Source: Hemileia vastatrix (Eukaryota; Basidiomycota; Pucciniomycetes; Pucciniales; Zaghouaniaceae). Taken from it: a DNA stretch of 64,000 nt. The position numbers and the translations under genes were made by a program. The notes under the pieces are model-generated. The model did not search any database and was not told where the DNA came from. It saw only the letters and a program-made list of their open reading frames with translations. The stretch is from NCBI GenBank assembly GCA_030280995.1, contig JASXTE010000005.1, forward strand, positions 18,677,501-18,741,500. The letters are read 5' to 3'. Of this stretch, positions 23,125 to 34,660 are shown in pieces. Positions within the stretch are counted from its first letter, which is position 1; each line of letters begins with the position of its first letter.

Positions 23125-24620
23125 TTTCAGCCTGTATATATCCAGGAATGAGTAAAAAGTACTTATAACTTATGTTAAACACATGAAATATACATGGGAA
23201 CAATAAATGAGAGTACACAAACAGTATACATAAGTAAAATTATGATAATACACAAAAAATGCCATTATAACACCTTATATACACGCATATATCCACCTTT
23301 TATAAGTCTGTATGTACTTAATATTAAGTTGGAATATGTTAGGGTAACCATAGGAACCTTAATTATAACTCTACATAATTTTTAAGTATACTTAAAGCTG
23401 TTATTTTCATTGTTTTATGCAAAAAACAGGAAATGCACTTTTTTTCACTTAAAAGTTGATTATATGCACTATAAATTTAAGAATATTAAAAAATGCTCTT
23501 TTACAGTTCAATTTGTCTCATTTAGGACTATTGATTTGGCTACTTAAATGCATAAAAATAACACTTTTCAAATTTGGTGTTTTTTATGCCAGAAATGGCT
23601 TCTGTGTACTGGCCACATACTACCTGCATTTTTCCAGAGTGAATAGCTTCATTTTTAGCAAATTTAGCTTTTTCACACCATAATTGCCCCACATTCTACG
23701 CCCACTGTGGGGAACCACACTAAAATAGGCGACAGGCGCTTATTTAGTGTCCTAGCTTAATTAATAATGCATTGACCCTCTTTATATGCACTAATTTCAT
23801 TAATAACCTCACTCTTAGTGCCTTATTTCACTACCACGCTTAAATTTGCCTAAAACTTGTCAAGGATTTACCTGTTCTAGAGCCTGCCAAGGACTGCATG
23901 TATTTACCCCACATCTCATGCCCTTTTTTGGGTTTCTAGGTGGTTTCTCAGTCAATTTTGGTCATTTTTTAATGGGAATTTCACATATTATAATGTCAGG
24001 ATTAGCCCCATAATTTCTAAAGTGAATACACCTTTTTATTAAGCTCCTATTAACATTAATTTTCCCTCTTTAGTCTTTTATATTGATGTATAGTACGCAT
24101 ATACTCTCTTTTTTACTTATTCTTTAATATTGATTTATTTTCCCTATTATTCCAGAATTTTGGCGGTAGTTACTTTTCTAATTATGTTATGGGTCACTAG
24201 GGATGTTTATGGACATCTCTATTAGTTGGATGGAGGCGTCATTAACTTTGTATTGGACTGGTAAATCAAGGGATTCATTGGGGAACTCAAGGTGTATAAA
24301 AGGAGGAGGTTTTGGGTCTTGTTTTCTACATTCTTTATCATTTCAATTAAACATATAACCAATACAATTACAATACATATCAATAGTACTTATAACGTCT
24401 TTGAATAGTATCTTAATTTATTAAATCTATTTTTCTACCAACTATAAAGATTGTAAGCCATATATAATTGGTGAGATTAGAATTACTGAGACCCTTATTT
24501 TGAGTTATTTTAATACTTATTGGATTTGTACTACAGTATTCATATAGGACCATTAAAAATCTTCTAGAAAACTGACCGTTCAATCTAGTTCACGTCTTTG
24601 TACTTGACCTCAGCCTGACA
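23125..24620 (+). repeat. E1 5' LTR (family A, about 1.5 kb)
   Basis: Starts TTTCAGCCTGTATAT (TGTCAGCCTG in the 3' copy) and ends CTCAGCCTGACA. A TATA box (TATAAAAGG) lies at 24295-24303, leaving about 320 bp to the end. Collinear copies are at 11761, 13994, 31353, 42902 and, diverged, 52816. Confidence 0.92.
24295..24303 (+). promoter_or_regulatory. LTR TATA box
   Basis: TATAAAAGG precedes a pyrimidine-rich presumed start region. The motif is conserved in the family A copies near 14290 (-) and 40045 (+). Confidence 0.7.
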
Positions 24621-24634
24621 ATTGGGGGCCTTTC
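24621..24634 (+). other. E1 primer-binding site
   Basis: ATTGGGGGCCTTTCC directly follows the LTR end CTGACA. The same TTGGGGGCCTT core directly follows the LTR in E4, and TTGGGAGCCTT in E2. The tRNA is not identified; its 3' end should read AAGGCCCCCA. Confidence 0.7.
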
Positions 24635-24804
24635 CTCAAGAATTCTGTTGGTTATCTTCCAGTAAGTAAGAAATTCAAAAATAAAGGCTACAAGTAAATA
24701 AAATCCCTATAGAAATATTTGGATAATTACAACAGGTTGGGGTCACTTATATAGTGATTTCAGGAAAAGAAGCCCTGTTATATAATAAAATTGTGATATT
24801 GAAT

Positions 24805-24975
24805 CAACAATGTTACCACTAATTTAACATATAATTGTTATTAGTGGGTCTGTCAATAGACCAATTAAATTTGTGATCTTTGCAGATAAAACTTTTTACC
24901 ACTAATTTAACATAAAATTGTTCTTAGTGGGGGTCTGTCAATATACCGATTAAAATTGTGATCTGTGCAGATGAT
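24805..24975 (+). repeat. Tandem duplication in the E1 leader
   Basis: Two units of about 80 bp, each ACCACTAATTTAACAT ... TTAGTGGG ... GTCTGTCAATA ... GTGATCT(T/G)TGCAGAT. The inner TTAGTGG is complementary to CCACTAA at the unit start, so each unit can form a hairpin. Confidence 0.75.
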
Positions 24976-25385
24976 AACCAATTAAACTGATTATTTGTTT
25001 TCTTTTAACAGGACTCTTAATCCCTTTTTATTGGTTTGTAAAATTCATTTAATATTTAGAAAGAATCTAACTGACAAATTTTCTTTTTTAAATATAAAAA
25101 CACAGCTACATATTGTAGACCAGTTAAATCAAGTGACCACATAAAAGCATATTTGACTTTTGGCACTTAGAAATTCACTTCATACCTATAAGTAAGCAGT
25201 ATAATTGTCTTCAGGTATTGATAAATACTGATAAAACTCCTTAATTGAAGTTTTCATATCTAAAATTCAATTTTTAAAAATAAATTCCATGTACAATATG
25301 TGTGACAACAATGACATTGTAAGTAATAAGGCAAAACCTTATAACTTAAGACCTAGAGCTGAAAGACCTGTTTCAGGACATTAAA

Positions 25386-27378
25386 ATGGAGGGACAGGAT
25401 TCTCCCATAATAAACAACACCCCACCAATGTCCTTGGAGGAAAGGGAAAGACTCTTAAAACAAGTATCTATAAAGAAAAGAAAAAACACATTACAAGAGA
25501 AAATTCACTCCCTCTCCACCCTACTGAACACCCTCACCATAAGATTCAACAACATTGTAGACCAGATAAACAATCTGGAGAAAAAAGCAGCTCAGGGCTT
25601 TGTAGAAGTCAATCAAGCTCTAGTATAAATAAAGGCTCAACCACCAACAGTGGCACCAAACAATTCCATAGCAACACCTCCAGTCCAAGAGGAGGACCAA
25701 AAAATTACTGTCAGCAAATGGAAGTGGGATTGGTATGCCCAAAATTAAAACAACCCTCCTCAACAGCAGGGCTCCAGCAGTCACCCTTACACAGGAAAGC
25801 CAAGGAGAGGCAGGGGAAATGGAATAAGACTTGGTAAGTCATCTATCTTCTCAGGATCAATTATATAATCCTAAAAATGAATTACTTATAGGTAATGAAA
25901 TTGATAGAGAGTTATTGGATATAATTGATAAGGATTTAAAAAATTATTAATTTGAAAATAACATGTTAAACTTGTCTTTAAATGAGGACAATGTACATAG
26001 TTTTATTGACCACCAGGAAAATGCTATTAATATAAAAATGGAACCAAATGAATTAAATCCTGAAGCTGATGATGAGTCTTCTGAATTAGACACAGAAAAA
26101 ATTGAATATTTTCTAAAAGAAAATCCAATGGAATCAAAATTAATTAGTAAATTATTATTAAGAATTGAAAAATTGGAAGAATTCTCTAGAGAGTCAAACA
26201 ATAATACAGAAAGTGTATTATTAAACCTCACACAATCATTGAGTACAACAGTCAATAGGTTAAAAATTATTGAGAATTCAAATAATGAGTTAATCAATGA
26301 AAACAAAAGATTAAACTATGAGATTAAAAATTTAGAAAATAAATTGAAACATTATCAGAATATTATGGCTACCATAAAGGGAGGTGTAAAATTGTCTTTT
26401 TCAAATGTGAATGATATATTAACTCATGTGCCTGTAATAAAAGATAGGTTACAAAGAGTAGAAATTGAAGTAGCAAACATTTTGAAACATACTGAGAAAG
26501 TAAAAGATAATACCTCTTATGTGGAAAGAGTACCAGTTTTCATGATACACTCAGATGATAAACAAATGATTGAACATGAACATAGTGTAATGGGCTCTGA
26601 GAACTTAAAATCAGTAAAAGATGAAATGAATGATCATCTTTCTAAAGTAAGTGAATAACTTAATATTCCTCAGGTTATGGAAGCAAAAACTAGCCAAAAG
26701 AACTGGCCTAAGTTAGAACAGTACCCTTCTTTTGACAGGGATTCAAAATCTGATTGGCAACAATTCATTCAAAGAATTGATAACTTAAAGTTTTCATACA
26801 AATTACCTGATGAAGAAATTACATCAAAATTAATATCTTTATTTACAGATGTGGCCTTATTATGGTTTGAATCTGTATTGAGTGAGGGAATTTACTACTC
26901 CTGGAGTGAATGGAAGGCACTAATTGAAATGCAATTTGGTGGCCCAAAATTCAGAATCACTCAACAAAGATTGTATGAAAGAGCCAGATATAATCCAAAT
27001 GCTGGAGATAAACCCATGGTCTTTTTAATTAATTTAATAAAAATCATGAAATCTATGGATCCAAAAATGGATTATGATGAGTGGAAAGAGAAAATAATAT
27101 ACAAGTTGCTTATATCAGTTAGAGACACTATTGTAGCTAGAACTGAAACCATCAGAGATACCTGTGGTTTAATTAATATATGCAATGAAATATTATTAAA
27201 CCACAAATATGAAACCAATAATAATAATTACAAACAAAGTGTTGACATAGTAAAACCTACTACAAGTAAGTTACCAGTGGAGAAGAAAAAACCTTCAGCT
27301 CCCCTTGTCCCTAAAAGACAATAAAATAACACTTGTTATAAATGTAATGAACCTTGGGTTAAGGGTCACATGTGTAAG
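25386..27378 (+). pseudogene. E1 Gag: coiled-coil N-terminus, KWKWDW motif, capsid-like region, zinc knuckle
   Basis: The frame begins MEGQDSPI at 25386. An N-terminal heptad-like segment is followed, after a stop at 25626, by a KWKWDW motif at 25716-25733. After a frame change comes a 231-aa stretch (25963-26658) with a long predicted coiled coil. The next block (from 26677) is a retrotransposon Gag-type capsid core: NWPKLEQYPSFD, SDWQQFIQRID, LPDEEITSKLISLF, FGGPKFRITQQRLYE. After a stop at 27322 a knuckle CX2CX7HX2C (27334-27375) follows. At over 600 codons this Gag is about twice the usual size. E2 and E4 have the same order of blocks, which supports the reading. Confidence 0.85.
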
Positions 27379-30300
27379 AAAAGAATTAATGTTATTGAAA
27401 CCTCACAAAATTCTGAACCAAGTAATCATGAAGATGAGAATGTGGAATACAGTGAGGATTGTGAAAATAACATTTCTTACAGTGATGATGAACATGAGAT
27501 ATTTGTATTAGAACAGGATATTATGTTCCTGAATCATGCTATACCTCATACAGATACATCTTTAACTTCCATTGAAGAAGCTGAAATAATTAAAGATGTA
27601 TCTCATGATACTTACAAAATAACACCTATCAGAGCACCTTTTATTATATGTGGAAGAGAAATGAATGCCATTCTTGACACTGGGGCTGCAGGTAGTGTAG
27701 TTTCTATTAATATATTAATGAAACTTGACAGTAAGTATAGGGAAAAACTAGAACCTGTACAGACAAAGAACTGGAGGGGTTTTGGTTCAGTTTTAAAACC
27801 AATTGGAAAATACAAAACTGCTGTATTCTTTAAGTATAGTAATGGATATGTAAGAGCAGTGTGTGGATTTGTTGTAATGGATAATAATAATTGCAGTGAT
27901 TGGTTTATTATTGGCAATGACTTATTGACAAAATTTGGCATTAAACTAGATCCTGAAAACAGTTGCTTCACTATATGTGTGGATGGTAAGAGAAAATTCA
28001 AGATATGTTCTGAAAATTCAGTATATTCTATTTCTCCTAGAGAGGAGCAGCTGCAAGGTGGAAGAAACACCACTGAAGTGGTAGAATTGGACAATGAAAT
28101 CCAAAAGGCCTCTTTCAGTCCTCAACTCTCAAAAATTGAAAAAGAAAATATTTTGAGATTGATCAAATCTTATCCTATGGCATTTGCCAATGGTTCAAAT
28201 GAACTAGGATTGGTCAAAGACCATGAGATAAAGATCTCTTTAAGTTGTGACTTGGATAATATTTCTGGCAGCTTGAAAAAGAAACCTTACCCAGCATCTC
28301 CTGCAAAAAGGAAAGATATTGAAGAAAATATAAAAATGTTGTGGGAAATGGTTATTGTTGAAAAAGTAGACACAACAACTAAGTATTGTGTTATTTCACC
28401 AGTATTAATCTCTGATGAAAAAGATAAGGCAAGATTATGCAGTGATTATAGAGCTCTGAATACATACACTGTAGATGATATTTACCCTTTACCAAAGATA
28501 GCTTCTATAAATGCTACCTTACAAGGAGCAAAATATATTCCCTGTCTGGATGGAAACAAAGGTTCCCACCAGATTCCTGTGGAAAAGAATTCTCAAAATT
28601 ACTTATTAGTAACCACACATATGGGAATATATAAGTAGTTGAGAATGCCATTTGGCCCAAAGAATGCACCTTCAGTCTTCCAAAAATTGATGGATAGTGT
28701 CTTTCATCAAGAAATGGTTGTAGGATGGCTTTTGGTTTATATTGATGACATCATAGTGTTTTCAAAAACATATGATGAACATTTAAATCACCTGAAGAGA
28801 GTCTTTCATAAGGTGGATGAAATTAATATGACAATTTAATTAAAGAAATGTAAGTTTAAATTTCAATCCTTGAAAGTACTTGGACATGTTGTATCTGGAT
28901 TACAAATTTGTGTTGACCAGAATAAGGTGGCAGCAATTAAAAACATTGGTATACCTAAGAATGTAAAAGATGTTCAAAGTTTTTTGGGTATGTGTGGATA
29001 TTATAGACAGTATATTAAAAACTACCAATCTATTGCAGCTCCTTTAAAAACATTAATCAGAAAAAATGAGGCTTTCATTTGGAATAATGAAAGACAAAAC
29101 ACCTTTAATAAATTAAAGGAATGTTTAATGTCAGCTCTAATATTAGGACTGCCATATTTCACCCCACCTTTTATCTTGTACACTGATGCAAGCCTTACAG
29201 GGTTAGGTGCTTCTTTACAGCAAAAATAGGTAATAAATGGAAAATTATCTGAAATAGTTATCTTTTATATATCCAGAACTGTAAGAAAGACAGAATTAAG
29301 GTATGGTGCTACACAAATGGAATGTTTAGCCATGGTGTGGGCCTTGGAGAAACTTCATTACTATCTGGAAGACCAGAAGTTTGAACTAATAACAGATTGT
29401 AGTGCAGTAAAATCATTGCTAAACATGAAAACACCTAATAGGCACATGTTTAGATGGCAACTAGCTGTACAAGAGTACAGAGGAAGAATGAAAATCACTC
29501 ATAGAGCAGGAACATTGCATTCTAATGTGGATTTATTATCCAGAAGTCCTTTGCCAAATGATGCTGACAACCCAGCTTATGTACCTGAAAATGAGGTTAT
29601 ACATATATTTGGGATTTATATAGTGGATTTAGAGGAGGAGTTTATGCAAACTATATTGGAAAATTATTTATCTGATAAAGATTTGACTAAACTATCTACC
29701 ATTATAAATGATCCAACTATTGCCTCCATGAGTTCACTAGTTAAAATCTTACCTCCAAAGTATAGATATGTGTTGGAAAAAGGTAAACTATCAATTGAAG
29801 ATGGATATATATATTACAGGAAAAAGATAAGTAATGTAATAGTAATACCACCTTCTATGAAAGAGTTAATGTTGAGTACTTGTCATGATGACATCTTAGC
29901 TGGTCATTTTGATTTTAACAAAACATTAACCAGAGTTAAAAATACAGTCTGGTGGATAAACGTGAAAGAAGATGTAAAAAAATACATTGAAACATATGAT
30001 TCTTGTCATAAATCTAAAAGGTTAACTGGGAAGAGAGCTGGGTTGTTACAACAAATAGAGCAGCCAAAAGCTCCATGGGAAATTTTAAACATGGATTTTG
30101 TCACTGGCTTGCCATTAGCAGGAAAAGAAAGTTTCAATTATTGCTGGGTAATTGTGGATAGATTAACCAAAATGTGTAAATTTATTCCTACCCATAAAGA
30201 GGTATCTGCAAAAGACTTGGCATTACTATGGTGGACTCAAATGATGAATACTGCTGGGTTACCCAAAGCCATAATCTCTGACAGAGACCCTAAATTTACT

Positions 30301-31172
30301 TCAGAGTTCTGGTCATCTTTGATGGAAGTATCAGGTTGTCAATTGAAATTGTCTACAGCACACCATCCACAAACTGATGGCTTAGCTGAAGAAATGATAC
30401 AAACTCTTGAAGACATGATCAGAAGAAATTGTGCCTTTGGATTAGAATACAAAGACAATGAGAAATTCACACATGACTGGGTAAAATTAATTCCTGGACT
30501 TGAATTTGCTTATAACAGCACAACTCATTCTGTAACAGAGAAGAAACCATTTGAACTCTGGCTGGGATACGTACCAAATACCCCAGTAAATCAATTAAAT
30601 AGATTACCAAGGTTGGATATACACCCTGGTACTAAATCCTTTATTCATATGCAACAAATGTGTAGAAAACATGCAGAAGAATGCATTCAAAAAGCATTTG
30701 AATATGAAAAGAAAAGGTGGGATAAATCTCATAAAGAATTTCAATTCAAAAAAGGAGATAAAGTCCTAATTTCAACACTACATTTTAACTTACAAGGTAA
30801 TGTTAAATTGAAGGGTCCCTTTGTAGGACCTTTTTTAGTAAGCAAAATGGTTGGTAATAATGCAGTGGAAGTCATATTATATGCCCCATATGATAGAAAA
30901 CATCCAGTTTCCCTATCTCATTATTGAAACCTTACCATGAAAATAATCCTGACTTATTTCCAAAAAGAAGGGGAAGGCCTAAAAAGCAACCTGAAGAAAT
31001 TGTGGAAAAATCAGAGATTGAAAAAATACTCAAGAAAAGAATCCTTACTAAGGAAAAAGGAACTGAGTATTTATTAAGATTTAAGGGGAAATCAAATGAA
31101 TTTGATAAATGGATACCTGAAAAAGAAATTTCAAATTTATCCTCTCTTCTTAAGAAATTTAAACAGAAATAA
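27379..31172 (+). pseudogene. E1 Pol: protease, RT, RNase H, integrase, AT-hook, chromodomain
   Basis: Protease active site DTGA is at 27676-27687. RT has RLCSDYRALN, LRMPFGPKNAPSVFQ and YIDD at 28738-28749. The RNase H TDAS is at 29182-29193. The integrase zinc finger begins with His at 29884, but the first Cys of its CX2C is Tyr here (TYDSC, against SCDSC in E2 and E4). The DDE triad falls at about 30094, 30280 and 30388. An AT-hook (RRGRPKK, 30966-30986) precedes a chromodomain (IEKILKKRILT ... FDKWIPEKEI). Stops at 28636, 28837, 29227 and 30925 and a 1-nt deletion make it inactive. The protein would copy and integrate the element, with the chromodomain directing it to marked chromatin. 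Confidence 0.92.
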
Positions 31173-31352
31173 ATTTCTGTTCAACCAGCTGAGGGGTTAA
31201 AAAACCAGTACTCATAATATTTTATTATGTTTTATTTCTTTAAAGAATAATCTTTAATGCTACAGAATTAATCTGAATACCTGAAAAATTACAAATAAAT
31301 AAAGAAAATGTATAACTTATCATTTTTTTTATTGTTTTTTTGGGTTGGCAAG

Positions 31353-31924
31353 TGTCAGCCTGTATATCCCCAGAACTGAGTAAAAGGTACTTATAACTTA
31401 TGTTAAGCGCATGAACTATACATGGGAACAATAAATGAGAGTACACAAACAGTATACATATGTAAAATTATGATAATACACAAATAAATGCCATTATAAC
31501 ACCTTATATACATGCATATATCCACCTTTTATAAGTCTTATGTACTTAATATTGAGTTAGAATACTATTGTGTAACCTTAAGAACCTTAATTATAACTCT
31601 ACATAATTTTTAAGTATACTTAAAGATGTTATTTTCATTGTTTTATGCAAAAAACAAGAAATGCACTTTATTTCACTTAAAAGTTGATTATATGCGCTAT
31701 AAAGTTAAGAATATTAAAAATGCGCTTTGACAGTTCAATTTTTCTCTTTTAGGACTATTGATTTGGCTACTTAAATGCATAAAAATAACACTTTTCAAAT
31801 TTGGTGTTTATTATGCCAGAAATGGCTTCTGTGTACTGGCCACATACTGCCTGCATTTTTCCCGTGTGAATAGCTTCATTTTTAGCAAAATTAGCTTTTT
31901 CACACTATAATTACCCCACATTCT
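31353..31924 (+). repeat. E1 3' LTR, truncated after about 570 bp
   Basis: Starts TGTCAGCCTGTATATCCCC and stays collinear with the 5' LTR to CCCCACATTCTAC, then stops at a junction with E2 integrase. TATA, R and U5 are lost. Confidence 0.9.
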
Positions 31925-34660
31925 ACCCATAAGAAAGCTAATTCCTTTGTGGATACATCTTTGTGGGTGGGAATAAATTTGCACATTTTTGTGAATCTAT
32001 CCACTATTACACAACAAGAGTTATAACTGTCTTTACCTGCTACAGAAAGACCAGTGACAAAATCCATCTTAATATTTTGCCACAGATAATCAGGTGCTTC
32101 AATATTTTGTAATAACCCTGCTCTTTTACCTGTCAACCTTTTAGATTTCTGGCAGGAATCACAAGATTCAACATATAATTTTGTATCTTCAGACATATTA
32201 GCCCACCAAGCAGTGTTTTTGAGTCTAATTAATGTCTTTTCAAGATCAAAATGACCAGCTAATATGTCATCATGACAAAGTTTGAGGATAGTTTCTTTCA
32301 TAGAAGGGGGAATTACAATTACATTAGTAAGCTTTCTTTTATAATATATATAACCATCTTCAATAGAAAACTTTTCTTTAATCAAAGCATTTTGATACTT
32401 TGCAGGAAGAGTTTTAATCAATGCTTGAATTGAAGCATTCTTAGGATCATTTAAGATAGTAACCACTTTATTTAAATCAGAATCCTTATCATATGAATCC
32501 AGTATTAATTGAAATAACTCTTCTTCCATATCAACTATAAATAAACCATGGATATGAACAGTATCATCTTCAGGTACAAAAGCAGGATTTGAGTCATTAT
32601 TTGGCAGAGGCAATATGGACAGCATATCAACATTGGAGTGAAAATTTCCAGCCCTATGGATAATTGTCATCCATCCTCTGTATTCTTGAACAGCAGGTTG
32701 CCACCTGAACATATGTCTATTAGGTGTTTTCAGGTTTAAGAGGGACTTCACATCACTACAGTCAGTTACCAATTCAAACTTTTGGTCATCTAGGTAGTAA
32801 TGAAACTTCTCAAGGGCCCAAACAACTGCTAAGCACTCCAATTGAGTGGCACCATATTTCAATTCACTATTTCTCAAGGTTCTTGAAATATAACAAATTA
32901 AAACCTCTGAGGATTTATCATTAATAATTTGTTTCTGGTGAAGGGCATCACCCAGACCAACAAAGCTAGCATCTGTATACAGGACAAAACGTTTGTTGAA
33001 TTCTGGAAGAGCTAAGATAGGAGCTGTCATTAAACAACATTTTAATGCATAAAAAGCTTTTTGGTAGTCAATATTCCAGATTAATGCAACATCTTTCCTA
33101 GTTAGTTTGGTAAGAGGCAAAGCTATGACCTTATAATTTTCAATATACTGTCTATAATAGCCACACATACCCAAAACACTTTGGATTTCTCTTACAGAAG
33201 TTGGTGCCTTTACATTTTGAATTGAAGCAACTTTGTTGTGGCCTACACAAATTTGTAGGCCTGACACAACATGGCCAAGGACTTTTAAAGATTGAAAGCC
33301 AAATTTACACTTTTTTAAGGACAATGTCATAATTATTTCATCCATTTTTTGAAAAACTCTATTTAAGTGAATCATATGTTCATCAAAAGTTTTAGAAAAA
33401 ACTATGATATCATCAATATACACCATAAGCCATCCTTCAGTTATTTCCTGATGGAAAGTGTTATCCATGACTTTTTGGAAAACTGAAGGTGCATTTTTAG
33501 GGCCAAATGGCATTCTAACATACTTATATATTCCCATATGAGTAGCAATAAGCAAAAAATTCTGAGAATTTCTCTCAACTGGAACTTGATGATACCCTTT
33601 ATTACAATCCAGACAGCTAATAAATTTTGCACCTTTCAAGGTAGCATGTATTGAATTAATTCTGGGTAAAGGATAAATATCATCAACAGTATAAGTGTTT
33701 AATGCTCTGTAATCTCCACATAATCTTGCCTTATCCTTTTCATAAGAAATCAAAACTGGAAAGATGACACAATATTTGGGGGTGATATCCACTTTCTCAA
33801 TGATATTCATTTTTAATAATGTGGCAATATTATCTTCAATATCCTTTCTTTTTTTTTTGAGAAGCAGGATATGGGTTTTTCTTAAGACTAGGAGGAATAT
33901 CACTTAAGTAACAAGATAAGGTAATTTTCATTTCTTCCTGAAAACTTTTTAAGACATGAGAGCCATGAGCAAAAGCCATAGGGAAGGAGGTAATTGAGGC
34001 AATTATAGAATCCTTTTGTTCACTAGTTAACTGATCACCAAAAGAAGCAGAATTTATTTCATTTAATAAATCATCCATTTCAATTGTTGGTCTGCCTTTA
34101 CACTGGATCAGTGAGTTACAAGACTTTAACAGATTCCCAGAAGGTTTTCTAGGGGAGGAAATTTTGAATTTTCTTTTTCCATTAAATCCCAAGGTGAAGC
34201 AATTATTTTCTGGGTCCAATTTCACACCAAACATGGCTAAAATATCATTACCCATAATAAACCAATTGCTTAAATTATCATTTTTCATGACAAAAAATTC
34301 ACAAATAGCTCTGAAAAAACCACCATTATATTTGAAGAATACAGAGGTTTTATATTTGCAAATAGGACACAAGGTAGAACCATACCCTCTCCATTTTTCA
34401 GAAGTCATAGGTAACAATTTACTCAAAAAATCCTTATCTACTGAAGCTAAGGCTCTTTCAGACACTACACTTTCTCCAGCACCAGAGTCAAGAAATACAT
34501 CAAAATTTTTACCATTAATGATAACAGGTGCCTTCAAAGGAGATATGGATATAGAATTGTTAGTAATGTCTTTAATTATTTCAGAATTTTCCACTGGAGA
34601 TAAGTCCAATACACATTCTTCAGATATATTATCTAAAAAATGGACATCCTGTTCCAACAT
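31925..34660 (-). pseudogene. E2 Pol: protease, RT, RNase H, partial integrase
   Basis: Two long minus-strand frames cover it. 34660-33836 holds the protease (DSGAGESVVS near 34480) and linker. 33903-31900 holds RT (RLCGDYRALN, CNKGYHQVPVE, YIDD at about 33410-33421), RNase H (YTDASFVGLG, EKFHYYLDDQKFE) and the integrase zinc finger (SCDSCQKSK) with the first catalytic Asp (MDFVTG). The two frames join at a homopolymer A/T run near 33850, consistent with a one-base slip. RT, RNase H and partial integrase are otherwise uninterrupted for over 640 codons, making E2 the best-preserved RT in the window. The last eight codons derive from the fused LTR. Confidence 0.92.

Larger units (their letters stand above)
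23125..31924 (+). mobile_element. E1: Ty3/gypsy chromovirus, nearly full length, 3' LTR truncated
   Basis: Order: 5' LTR 23125-24620, primer-binding site, leader with tandem duplication, Gag, Pol, then a 3' LTR from 31353 that is cut at about 31924. From 25963 to 30927 Gag and Pol share one reading frame, interrupted by TAA/TAG/TGA at 26656, 27322, 28636, 28837, 29227 and 30925. A single-base deletion near 30915 puts the chromodomain in another frame. It is an inactive copy of the same long-Gag lineage as E2, E3 and E4. Confidence 0.92.

Noticed and set aside
24805..24975. CRISPR-like repeat
   Set aside because: Only two units of about 80 bp with no spacers, inside a eukaryotic retroelement leader.
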